Under the pieces are notes generated by a model. It was not told the origin of the DNA and did no database searches. It saw only the letters and a list, made by a program, of their open reading frames with translations. This document shows, one piece after another, positions 1 to 7,360 of a stretch of 8,202 nucleotides of DNA. Origin of the DNA: Acidobacteriaceae bacterium (GTDB lineage Bacteria; Acidobacteriota; Terriglobia; Terriglobales; Acidobacteriaceae); the NCBI GenBank assembly GCA_003156495.1, contig PMHC01000004.1, forward strand, positions 1-8,202, read 5' to 3'. The position numbers and the translations under genes are program-made. Numbering within the stretch: the stretch's first letter is position 1; each line of letters begins with the position of its first letter.

Positions 1-72
1 CTTGCGGCGCGGTAGTTCATTGTCGGGCAGGTGCTCGATCAACTGCGCAAAGACGGTCCGGCCAGCGTTCAT
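1..72 (-). CDS. IS4-like transposase, N-terminal fragment (DUF4372-type), cut by window edge
   Basis: Read on the minus strand from the ATG at 70-72, 24 codons are visible, beginning MNAGRTVFAQLIEHLP and ending ...DNELPRRK at the window edge. The pattern MNxGxTVFAQLxxxLP is the familiar start of IS4-family transposases with an N-terminal DUF4372 domain, which cut and paste DNA with a downstream DDE catalytic domain. That catalytic part lies outside the window, so intactness cannot be judged. An in-frame upstream ATG at 106-108 would add 12 residues (MRRWLPAAQQFG). I prefer the inner start because family members usually begin there. The gene diverges from the riboswitch-controlled receptor to its right. 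The identification is from memory of the family motif over a short stretch, so it is moderately sure. Confidence 0.6.
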   Translation of the reverse strand, partial: MNAGRTVFAQLIEHLPDNELPRRK

Positions 73-108
73 TCCGAATTGTTGCGCAGCCGGAAGCCAC
101 CGCCGCAT

Positions 109-199
109 TTCCCGTAGCAATTTTAAATCGTTCCCGGAAACGCATAAGTCTATCTAACACGCAATCAGAGCTTTACGGTAACGCTGCTCATTTTTCCCC
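109..199. other. Divergent intergenic stretch between transposase and riboswitch
   Basis: This gap must hold the end of the putative insertion sequence and the promoter of the riboswitch transcript. I cannot place either with confidence. A short imperfect dyad, CGTTCCCGGAAACG (129-142), could be part of an element end. TATCTA at 151-156 is a possible -10 on the plus strand, but no good -35 sits 16-18 bases upstream of it. A T-run at 191-195 precedes the riboswitch. No gene is seen. Confidence 0.3.
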
Positions 200-363
200 G
201 GACAGCAGTGATAGAATCACATTATCTGATGTCGGGAAGCGCGGTGCAAATCCGCCACTACCCCGTAACTGTAAGCGAAGAGGCACGGCTTGTTTGCCAC
301 TGGAGAAGATTCCGGGAAAGCAGCCGTTAGCTGTTGAGGCGCGAGTCAGGAGACCGGTCCTGT
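200..363 (+). ncRNA. Cobalamin (B12) riboswitch aptamer
   Basis: Conserved core elements of the AdoCbl/cobalamin aptamer appear in the right order. GGGAAGCGCGGTGCAAATCC (about 234-253) is followed by GCCACTACCCCGTAACTGTAAGCG (in two parts, about 254-277). GCCACTGG lies near 296-303, then CCGGGAAAGC near 312-321, and finally the B12 box AGTCAGGAGACCGG at 344-357. GGAC (200-203) can pair with GTCC (357-360) as part of the closing P1 helix, which sets the approximate ends. The element lies on the same strand as the TonB-dependent receptor and ends about 50 bases before its start codon. By family knowledge it binds a cobalamin form and represses the downstream transport gene when B12 is abundant. 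Boundaries are approximate. The identity is very secure from the B12 box plus the core. Confidence 0.95.
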
Positions 364-384
364 GGCGTACCGAATTGCTTTTCG

Positions 385-406
385 CGTTCCGAGGGGAACG
401 AAGGAG
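385..406 (+). promoter_or_regulatory. Riboswitch expression platform: hairpin abutting the Shine-Dalgarno
   Basis: CGTTCC (385-390) pairs with GGAACG (395-400) around a GAGG loop. If the C390-G395 pair opens, the loop becomes CGAGGG. The Shine-Dalgarno AAGGAG (401-406) starts at the very next base and is 6 bases from the ATG at 413. In cobalamin riboswitches a C-rich loop L5 kisses a G-rich loop L13 just before the ribosome binding site when ligand is bound. Here L5 would be the CCC at 262-264 (stem TAC 259-261 with GTA 265-267), and GGG at 393-395 could pair with it. No T-run follows the hairpin, which argues for translational rather than transcriptional control. The pairing is inferred by eye. 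Confidence 0.65.
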
Positions 407-412
407 CCATAA

Positions 413-2914
413 ATGACGACTCGTATCGTCTTGCACGCCGTTTCACGCGGCGCTTTTCTACGCGCGCTTGCCGTAGTTTTGCTGCTTTCAGCCGCCATGC
501 TATCCCCGGCCGCATCCATCCGCGGCGTTATCACCGATACCACCGGCGCCAAAGTTACCGGCGCCAAAGTATCGTTAATCAGCAGCGGCAACGTTCTGAT
601 CACGTCTGTTTCTACCGCCAATGGCAGCTTCCAGCTTTCGACCGGCGTCAGCGGCCGCTTCTTTCTTGTGGTTTCGGCCAGCAGCTTCCGCCAGTTGCAA
701 ACGCCGGAGTTCTACGCCAGCGCCTTTGAGGTGGTCGAGCGCAATCTGGTGCTGGAGCCGGCCTGGACACGCGAGTCGATTGTGGTAGCCGCCACCGGCA
801 CACCGACGCCGCAGCCGCAGACTAGCGCCGCTACCACGGTGTTGAGCCAGCTCGACCTGGCATTACGCGACGATCTGACGAGCGCCTTGCGGCTGATGCC
901 CGGCGTAATGGTCGTGCAAACGGGACAGATGGGATCGCAAGCCTCCCTGTTCATCCGCGGCGGCAACTCCACGGCCAACAAAATTCTGCTCGACGGCGTG
1001 GACGTGGGCGACATGGGCAATCAATTCGACTTTGGTCCGCTCTCGACAACCGCTGTCGAAAGTGCCGAAGTTTACCGTGGCCCGGACTCCAGCCTTTACG
1101 GCGCCGACGCAGCCAGTGGCGTAATCAACCTGACGACGCCGCACGGCACCACCAGCTTCCCTTCCGTGCTCTTCCAGGGCGACGCCGGCAACCTCTCTAC
1201 TTCACGCGAAGAGCTTACCGTAGCCGGAGCACATAAAAAAATCGACTATCTGGGCGCCTTCAGTTGGCTCCAAACCGCCAACAATCTGCCCAACGACGAA
1301 TACCATGTAGCGACCACGGCGGCCAATCTGGGCTGGATGCCCAGCGCCAGTACGCAGATCCGCGCCACGCTGCACTATGGCGTGCGCGCTACCGGCTCGC
1401 CCAACGCCTGGGACTTTTATCACGTCGCCGACAACGAAACGCTGAAAGATCAGGATCTGTACTTCAGCGGCTCAATCGACAACCAGACGACAACCAGCAT
1501 TCACCAGAGCGCGCGCTACGGAATGACGCGCAAGCGCGAACAAACAGCGACCTGGCAACCTTCGGGCAATTATCAGGCCTACAACGCGTATTGCTACTCG
1601 GCGGCGTATCTGGGCGATACCGTCACCATCACGGGCGCAAACGGCTACACCACCAGCGGGCAAGCCGTGCTGGACTGCGCGGGCAGCTATCCGGAGCACG
1701 CGCAATACGTCAACAACCGCGACCAGCTTGTCTATCACGGCGATGTTACCTTCACGTCGCATCTGGCCGGCTTAATAGGATTCCAATATGAAAATGAACG
1801 CGGAGCAGACCCCGGCAGCACCTACTACAAACCTGTCGAGCGCACCAACTACGACTACATCGCCGCTGTACACGGCGACTTCAAACACCGCTTCTACTAC
1901 ACGCTGGGCGGCAGCCTGGAACACTATTCGCTCTTCGGCACACAGACCTCGCCGCGCGCCGGCGCTTCATACTTCGTCCTTCGCCCGCGCAACGGCGTCT
2001 TCAGCGGCACGCGCCTGCTGTTTAACTTCGGCGACGCGGTGCGCGAGCCCAGGCTCACTGACCAGGACGGTTCGCTTTACAACTTCCTCGTAACCTACGG
2101 TTCGCAATCAACCATCCAGCAACTGCACATTCAGCCGCTTGCCGCGCCCACTACGCGCACCTACGAAGGCGGCGTTGAACAGGCCTTCTTGAGCCGGCAC
2201 ATCGTCTTCCGCACCACCTATTTTCACAATCAGTTCGGCAAAGAAATCGAAGACGTCGGCCTGGACCTGATTCCCGAGTTGCTGCCGAATCTTACCACCA
2301 CGCAGCAGCAACAACTGGAAGCTGTACTGCAGGCGAACGGCGCCTACGAGCTGATGATCAACTCCGAAGCCTTCCGCGCTCAAGGCGTTGAAGCCAACGT
2401 TGAAAGCGGCATCGGCAAGTCGCTTTTCTTCCGCGGTGGCTACACCTATCTCGACGCCGTCGTGCAGCGCTCCTTCACTAACGACGACGAAGCGCTGCTG
2501 GGCGCCATTCCCACCTTCAACGGCATTTCCGTCGGCGCCTACTCGCCACTCAAGGGTGCGCGCCCCTTCCGCCGCGCGCCACATACGGGTTACTTCACGG
2601 CCAGCTACGAAACCCATCGCCTGACCGGCGTCTTCACCTCGGCCTTTGTCAGCCGCAGCGACGACTCCACCTATTTAGAAAACCAAGACGCTAGCTACGA
2701 CAATACGATGCTGCTGCCCAACCGCAACCTCGATTACGGCTACGCCAAGCTGGACCTGGGCGGAAGTTTTCAATTGCTCTCGTGGATGGACATCTACGCG
2801 CATGCGGAAAATCTACTGAACAACCAGCACATCGGCCCGATCGGCTATCCTAGCCTGCCGTTCAATATCCGCGTCGGCTTGCGCCTTCGCTGGGGCCCCG
2901 GCAGCGGCCATTAA
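413..2914 (+). CDS. TonB-dependent outer-membrane receptor, probable cobalamin/corrinoid (BtuB-like) transporter
   Basis: This 833-residue receptor probably carries corrinoids across the outer membrane using TonB-ExbBD energy. Residues 1-34 form a signal peptide with a hydrophobic core (ALAVVLLLSAAML). Residues about 36-115 are a carboxypeptidase-regulatory-like domain (IRGVITDTTGAKVTGAKV). A TonB-box-like ESIVVAA lies at 121-127. The plug spans about 136-243, with FIRGGNSTANKILLDGVDV and the hallmark YRGPDSSLYGADAASGVINL. The rest is the barrel, ending in FNIRVGLRLRW plus an unusual GPGSGH tail. C394 and C422 may form a loop disulfide. E. coli BtuB is about 614 residues; the excess is the N-terminal domain and longer loops. 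The start is fixed by AAGGAG at 401-406. Substrate assignment rests on the upstream B12 riboswitch and the BtuB-like plug; sequence alone shows only the family. No btuFCD genes are in view. Confidence 0.9.
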   Translation: MTTRIVLHAVSRGAFLRALAVVLLLSAAMLSPAASIRGVITDTTGAKVTGAKVSLISSGNVLITSVSTANGSFQLSTGVSGRFFLVVSASSFRQLQTPEFYASAFEVVERNLVLEPAWTRESIVVAATGTPTPQPQTSAATTVLSQLDLALRDDLTSALRLMPGVMVVQTGQMGSQASLFIRGGNSTANKILLDGVDVGDMGNQFDFGPLSTTAVESAEVYRGPDSSLYGADAASGVINLTTPHGTTSFPSVLFQGDAGNLSTSREELTVAGAHKKIDYLGAFSWLQTANNLPNDEYHVATTAANLGWMPSASTQIRATLHYGVRATGSPNAWDFYHVADNETLKDQDLYFSGSIDNQTTTSIHQSARYGMTRKREQTATWQPSGNYQAYNAYCYSAAYLGDTVTITGANGYTTSGQAVLDCAGSYPEHAQYVNNRDQLVYHGDVTFTSHLAGLIGFQYENERGADPGSTYYKPVERTNYDYIAAVHGDFKHRFYYTLGGSLEHYSLFGTQTSPRAGASYFVLRPRNGVFSGTRLLFNFGDAVREPRLTDQDGSLYNFLVTYGSQSTIQQLHIQPLAAPTTRTYEGGVEQAFLSRHIVFRTTYFHNQFGKEIEDVGLDLIPELLPNLTTTQQQQLEAVLQANGAYELMINSEAFRAQGVEANVESGIGKSLFFRGGYTYLDAVVQRSFTNDDEALLGAIPTFNGISVGAYSPLKGARPFRRAPHTGYFTASYETHRLTGVFTSAFVSRSDDSTYLENQDASYDNTMLLPNRNLDYGYAKLDLGGSFQLLSWMDIYAHAENLLNNQHIGPIGYPSLPFNIRVGLRLRWGPGSGH

Positions 2915-2928
2915 TCCGCTGTTTTTTT
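2902..2928 (+). terminator. Intrinsic terminator overlapping the receptor stop codon
   Basis: CAGCGG (2902-2907) pairs perfectly with CCGCTG (2916-2921) around the loop CCATTAAT, and seven Ts (2922-2928) follow at once. The stop codon TAA (2912-2914) lies inside the loop, so the 5' arm of the stem is coding sequence. The stem is short (6 bp, four of them G-C, plus a possible G-U at the base), but the T-run is excellent. A ribosome terminating at this stop would cover the hairpin, so it may work mainly on untranslated RNA. Confidence 0.65.
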
Positions 2929-2940
2929 GAACTCAAACCA

Positions 2941-2987
2941 CCGCCTCATTCCTGCGTGCATCATGCCAGGGATGAGGCGGATTTTTC
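2941..2987 (+). terminator. Strong second intrinsic terminator downstream of the B12 receptor
   Basis: CCGCCTCATTCCTG (2941-2954) pairs with CAGGGATGAGGCGG (2967-2980) over 14 bp with one G-U pair. The loop is 12 bases, with a possible inner GCA/TGC pairing, and ATTTTTCC follows. It lies 26 bases past the stop codon, outside a terminating ribosome's footprint. Together with the hairpin at 2902-2928 it gives the receptor transcript two tandem terminators, so the second receptor is a separate unit. Confidence 0.88.
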
Positions 2988-3655
2988 CTTCGCGACATAA
3001 CTTCGCGGCATCCGCCTAAGCATTTTTGCCAAAGGTGTATAGAACTCAGGATCGTCGAGTTGACGCGAACTTCAGTGAGCGGCAACCTTCAACAAGATTC
3101 GGCACTCTACAGAACTGGTAAAAATGCTCTAATTTCTCCCAGTTTTTCCACAGCGCAGTCCCCCAAACTCCGCTTTTCCTACAAGAAATCGCGTGCCGAG
3201 CCGCCTTTTCCACCTTGGAATCTCATGCGCGCCGCGCTTAAAATAAACAGTTTCAGAGCAAAGTTCAGCGTACATTTTGCATGGTTGGAAACTCGGGCTC
3301 TGAGAACAAAACCGGCCGTAAACAAGCAGATGCGCTAACCGGCCATGCAGCAGTGCAACTGAAACTGGCAGTGAATCATCAGCGATGGAATTGGATTGAT
3401 CCGTCTGCCGCACTCGGATTCACCGCTACCGCGCACGCGCATTTTGCCGGCGAAATTTACTTCGCATTCATATGGCATTTGTAAGCTCATTTTCTGGGAT
3501 CATCGCAACATACAGAGCACGCCAAACGTTGCTCATACCGCAAGCCGTATTACGCTGTCGCCTTTGACTCACGGCACGGGATAGAACCGATTGCGCGGTC
3601 ACCATACTCCGCCCGCTGCGCTTTCTATCCACTCAACGCCATATAACATTTCTTT
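2988..3655. other. Long intergenic region without a convincing gene
   Basis: About 670 bases separate the first receptor's terminators from the second receptor's ribosome binding site. Short open frames exist on both strands, but none has a good ribosome binding site, recognisable motif or coding-like composition. Visible features are minor. AACCGGCC occurs twice in direct orientation (3310-3317 and 3337-3344), and a small hairpin GCGAA/TTCGC with a 6-base loop lies at 3450-3465. No convincing -35/-10 pair is visible. TATAAC at 3642-3647 is a possible -10 for the next gene but has no good -35. The stretch may hold a long 5' leader, a regulator site or decayed sequence. Confidence 0.4.
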
Positions 3656-3666
3656 GGAGGGCAGTT

Positions 3667-6600
3667 ATGACAATGCATCGAATTCACTGGAGCATCTGCT
3701 TTCTGGTGCTATTTCTCTTGATTGCGTACGTCAGTCCGATAACCTTAAATGCGCAGTCCACTACACAAGGCGCGATCGCCGGTTCCGTTCTGGACGCCTC
3801 CGAAGCCGTAGTCCCAGGCGCAACCATCAAGATTCAAAATACGGCCACCGGCTTCACCATCAATCTCGTCGCCGACAGCAGCGGTTACTTCAAAGCTCCG
3901 CTGCTCGAGCCGGGAACCTATGCCGTGGCCATTTCGGCCGCCAACTTCGCCAACTACCGCATCGATCAAGTTGCGGTCGTCGTCGGACAGGTCACCAATC
4001 TTGCGCCGCACATGGCGGTGGCCTCTTCCTCGACCGAAGTCATCGTCACCGAACAAGCTCCCGTCATGAACCTCGAGTCCCCCGACTTTGCCGGAACACT
4101 TAACAGCAAGGCGCTGCAATCGATCCCCATCAACAACCGTCGCTGGTCCAGCTTGGCCATGACCACTCCCGGTGTGGTATCGAATGCGGACGGCTACGGG
4201 CTCGTCAGTGTTCGTGGCATCAGCCCCCTCTTGAACAACATCGAAATCGACGGCGCCGATGATAACCAGGCATTCTTCGCCGAAGAGCGCGGACGTACGC
4301 GCGAAGCCTATTCCACCTCCGGCAATGCCGTTCGCGAATTTGCCGTCAACACCGGCGTCTACTCGGCTGAATATGGACGCGCCGCCGGCGGTGTCATCAC
4401 CTCGGTAACCAAAAGCGGAACCAATCAGATCCACGGACAGGCTTACTACTATCACCGGGAAAGCAAGTGGGCGGCCTACAACAACTACACCACGCTGACT
4501 AACCTCGTTAATGGAGCAGCGGTAACTCAACACATCAAACCGGAAGATTTGCGCAAGATTTATGGCTTCACGGCCGGCGGCGCGCTCATTAAAAACAAAC
4601 TTTTCTGGATCTATACCTATGACCAGCACACTCACGTTTTTCCCGCCGTGGGTGTTCCAAAAACTCCGCTTCAGTTTTTTACTTTGCCGCAAGCTGCCTT
4701 GTCTTCGGGTGAAAATTGCGCCCCGAATGGCACTCTGACCGGCGCGCCCAGCACCGCCATTAACGACGCCAATGCCTGCGCGCTGGCTGCCCGCCAGAAG
4801 ATCAGTTACGCGCAAGCCGCTTATGATTGGGCGGCGCTGCTATACGGCAGCTCAAACGTGACGGTTAGCAGCTATACGGGAGCCACGGCACTCACCGATT
4901 TCGGCTTAAATTCCGACATTGGACAAGTCGCGCGCCAGGGTTATCAGGAAATCAATACGCCGAAAATCGATTGGCAAATCACCCCCAAGTACCATGCGAG
5001 CGTCCTCTATCATCGTCTGCGTTGGGATTCGCCCGGCGGCGTGCAAACTACCGCCTCTGATAACTACTCACGCGACGCCCAGGGCAATGACTTCGTTAAG
5101 CTCGATTACGGCGTAGCCAAGCTCACCGGCCTGATCACCAATAACATCAGTAACGAAATTCTTTTCCAATATAGCCGCGAGCTGAACTGGGAAGGCCAGC
5201 AGTCGTACACCGACTATACGAAGGCAGATATGACGGCTAGCACCGGCAATGTTCCTTACGTTACGCCGGGATATAACTACGCCTTCAATGCCGGATCGCC
5301 CTATTACTCCCACCGCGCGTCCTATCCCGACGAGCGCAAATGGCAGGTCAGCGACATCCTTTACTGGAACGAGGGAAAACACAGTCTCAAGTTTGGCGTG
5401 GATATGGTTCATAACTACGATCTGATGAACAATACCTACGAGAGCAATGGTTATTTCAGTTATAACTGGGTCGGCAACTACTTTAACGATCTGCTCAACT
5501 TCAAGAACGGAGTGACGCCATCGAGCGCCAATGCGGTCGGTTGCGATTCTTCCGCCTCGCAAAACGGCGCTTCCGTCACCGGAAGCTACCCTTGCTACTA
5601 TTCATTTGCCCAAGGCTTCGGCAATCCGACTTATGACATTTCCACCTTGGACGCTGGCATCTTCGTGCAGGATAACTGGAAGTTCTCTCCGCGCTTGACC
5701 TTCGAGCTCGGACTTCGCTGGGACTATGAAGCGATTCCGCAAGCTGACGCGAAGCTTACAACCGCCACCGGCAGCTTTACGCCGTATAACGGCTTATCGA
5801 ACAACCCCACCGACAAAAAAGACTTCGGTCCTCGCGTCGGCTTCTCCTATGATGTACACGGCAACGGCAAAACGGTTCTGCGCGGCGGCTACGGCGTCTA
5901 CTATGGACGCACCGCCAACGGCAATCTGGAAACGGTTCGTCTGGGTACGGGCAGCCCCAATGGGCAGTTCACTGCCACCTGGTATCCCAACACCTCCAGC
6001 GCGCCGACCTATCCCACAATCTTCTCTCTGGGTTCCTCTTCGGCCAAGCCGACCTCGTATTACCTGTCGCCGAGCCTGCGCTCTCCCCAGGTGCAGGAAT
6101 ATGACTTGGTTCTGCAGCAGGAAGTTGGTCGCGGAACCATCTTCCAATTGAGCTATCTGGGAGCACAGGGACGCTTCCTGCCCAACTTCCTCGACATGAA
6201 CCTCAATCCCACCACGACCGCTAAAACGCTCACTGTCGCCGGCGATCCTAAAGGCAAAGGCCCCTTGGGCGCCACGGGCGCAACCATCAGTATCCCGGTC
6301 TACACCGCCTACGGCAATACCAATGTCTTCGGTACGACGGCCAATAACTTCCAAGCCATCACCGAGCTGGTTAGCAATGTCAATTCAAACTACAACGCCC
6401 TTGTCGCCGAGATACTCAACCGGTCGCTTAAAAACATTCAGTTTGATGCCAACTACACCTGGTCGCATGCGCTCGATTACGCGCAAAACACCAACACGCA
6501 AGGCGCATCGCAATCCTGGTATGACCCCTACGGCAATTACCGGGTTAACTACGGAAACTCGAGCTTCAACGTTCCGAACCGCTTTGTCGCTTACGCGCTC

Positions 6601-7110
6601 TATAACTTCCCCAATATCCAATCGGATAATCCGCTTAAGTGGCTGGCTAACAACTGGAGCCTGAACGATAGTTTCCAGATGCAGAACGGCCTGCCCTTCA
6701 CCGCCGGCATTCTTACCGGCACGAGCAGTCCGAAGCCTACCGGCGGCATTTCAAACGGCCTCAATGGTTCGGGATTCCAGGGCGGCATCATTCCGCAAAT
6801 CGGCAATAACACTTATCGCTATCCGCGGCGCATCGTCGACGACGTCCGCTTGCAGAAGTCGATCAACTTCGATAACAGCCACACCATTCGCAGCTTTGAC
6901 CTCGTACTCAACGTCTTCAATGTTGCTAACCACCAGAACATTACCGGCTATCAAGCTACATATCTGTACAGCTTGTCGGGAACCACGCTTACCTACACGG
7001 GAACTGATGGCACCGGAAACCGAACCTTCTTGGTACCGAACAATTCCAACAGCAGCGCCTTCCTGTACACGCCGCGGCAGGTGGAAATCTCCGGCCGCAT
7101 CAATTTTTAA
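3667..7110 (+). CDS. Oar-like TonB-dependent receptor with N-terminal carboxypeptidase-regulatory-like domain
   Basis: This is a large outer-membrane receptor of 1147 residues, of the Oar-like type common in Acidobacteriota. Residues 1-29 are a signal peptide (ICFLVLFLLIAYVSP core, cleavage near LNA-Q). Residues about 35-118 form the carboxypeptidase-regulatory-like fold (GAIAGSVLDASEAVVPGATI, SSGYFKAPLLEPGTYAV). A TonB-box-like TEVIVTE lies near 123-129. The plug spans about 143-250 (VSVRGISPLLNNIEIDGAD, YSAEYGRAAGGVITSVTKSG). The remainder is a long barrel ending PRQVEISGRINF, with the expected terminal Phe. Cysteine pairs C351/C371 and C626/C643 lie in probable external loops. The start is supported by GGAGG at 3656-3660, six bases upstream; the ATG at 3673 is a weaker choice. 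The substrate cannot be told from sequence. Family members are linked to carbohydrate, peptide or polymer uptake, but no neighbouring gene narrows this down. Confidence 0.93.
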   Translation: MTMHRIHWSICFLVLFLLIAYVSPITLNAQSTTQGAIAGSVLDASEAVVPGATIKIQNTATGFTINLVADSSGYFKAPLLEPGTYAVAISAANFANYRIDQVAVVVGQVTNLAPHMAVASSSTEVIVTEQAPVMNLESPDFAGTLNSKALQSIPINNRRWSSLAMTTPGVVSNADGYGLVSVRGISPLLNNIEIDGADDNQAFFAEERGRTREAYSTSGNAVREFAVNTGVYSAEYGRAAGGVITSVTKSGTNQIHGQAYYYHRESKWAAYNNYTTLTNLVNGAAVTQHIKPEDLRKIYGFTAGGALIKNKLFWIYTYDQHTHVFPAVGVPKTPLQFFTLPQAALSSGENCAPNGTLTGAPSTAINDANACALAARQKISYAQAAYDWAALLYGSSNVTVSSYTGATALTDFGLNSDIGQVARQGYQEINTPKIDWQITPKYHASVLYHRLRWDSPGGVQTTASDNYSRDAQGNDFVKLDYGVAKLTGLITNNISNEILFQYSRELNWEGQQSYTDYTKADMTASTGNVPYVTPGYNYAFNAGSPYYSHRASYPDERKWQVSDILYWNEGKHSLKFGVDMVHNYDLMNNTYESNGYFSYNWVGNYFNDLLNFKNGVTPSSANAVGCDSSASQNGASVTGSYPCYYSFAQGFGNPTYDISTLDAGIFVQDNWKFSPRLTFELGLRWDYEAIPQADAKLTTATGSFTPYNGLSNNPTDKKDFGPRVGFSYDVHGNGKTVLRGGYGVYYGRTANGNLETVRLGTGSPNGQFTATWYPNTSSAPTYPTIFSLGSSSAKPTSYYLSPSLRSPQVQEYDLVLQQEVGRGTIFQLSYLGAQGRFLPNFLDMNLNPTTTAKTLTVAGDPKGKGPLGATGATISIPVYTAYGNTNVFGTTANNFQAITELVSNVNSNYNALVAEILNRSLKNIQFDANYTWSHALDYAQNTNTQGASQSWYDPYGNYRVNYGNSSFNVPNRFVAYALYNFPNIQSDNPLKWLANNWSLNDSFQMQNGLPFTAGILTGTSSPKPTGGISNGLNGSGFQGGIIPQIGNNTYRYPRRIVDDVRLQKSINFDNSHTIRSFDLVLNVFNVANHQNITGYQATYLYSLSGTTLTYTGTDGTGNRTFLVPNNSNSSAFLYTPRQVEISGRINF

Positions 7111-7130
7111 CGGAGCTGAGACTTTTCACG

Positions 7131-7163
7131 ACGCGGCGGCCTCGGCTGCCGCGTTTTTCTTTT
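7131..7163 (+). terminator. Intrinsic terminator of the Oar-like receptor gene
   Basis: ACGCGGCGGC (7131-7140) pairs with GCTGCCGCGT (7145-7154) over 10 bp with one G-U wobble and a CTCG tetraloop. TTTTCTTTT follows. It starts 20 bases after the receptor stop codon and closes that transcription unit. Confidence 0.9.
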
Positions 7164-7291
7164 CTGAATAAACTTGGGCATGGAGGCGCACCTTCGCCCA
7201 TGGAGAGAGGCGCTCCCGGCTTGCCGCACTCTTGCCTTAAAGTTCTTTCATGAATTCGCTCTTAACCGTGGAAAATAGCCTCTTATATGCC

Positions 7292-7331
7292 TGTCTCGTT
7301 CAGAAACTTCTCCGAACGAGACACTTCTTTA
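7292..7331. repeat. Perfect inverted repeat, possible terminator or operator
   Basis: TGTCTCGTTC (7292-7301) and GAACGAGACA (7314-7323) form a perfect 10-bp stem with a 12-base loop. CTTCTTTA follows on the plus strand, which is T-rich but not a clean run. It lies about 130 bases past the receptor terminator, so it is not needed to end that gene. It could be a weak terminator of an unseen short RNA, an operator, or a small mobile-element trace. Confidence 0.5.
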
Positions 7332-7360
7332 TCCAACCGATTCCCAATTTGATTCCATAA

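Noticed and set aside
2108..2617. 169-codon open frame antisense to the B12 receptor
   Set aside because: It lies wholly within the receptor and shows no independent motif or ribosome binding site.
2892..2899. GGGGCCCC palindrome near the receptor end
   Set aside because: It is an 8-base palindrome inside coding sequence for Gly-Pro with no loop space, and is easily due to composition.
3060..3338. 92-codon open frame on the plus strand in the long intergenic gap
   Set aside because: It starts with TTG, has no good ribosome binding site, no recognisable motif and lacks a coding-like composition; overlapping frames on both strands look equally plausible.
3129..3413. 94-codon open frame on the minus strand in the same gap
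   Set aside because: No Shine-Dalgarno or family motif is seen, and it overlaps other spurious frames.
3564..3592. TTGACT as a -35 for the second receptor
   Set aside because: No acceptable -10 is found 16-18 bases downstream (ACCGAT-like sequence only).
3745..4815. 356-codon open frame antisense to the Oar-like receptor
   Set aside because: It is the shadow of a real, strongly coding gene. Its Gly/Val/Asp-rich content reflects the reverse complement of receptor codons.
7175..7224. Near-duplicate GGCATGGAGGCGC / CCATGGAGAGAGGCGC
   Set aside because: The copies are short and differ by insertions; this is not enough to call a repeat or recombination site.
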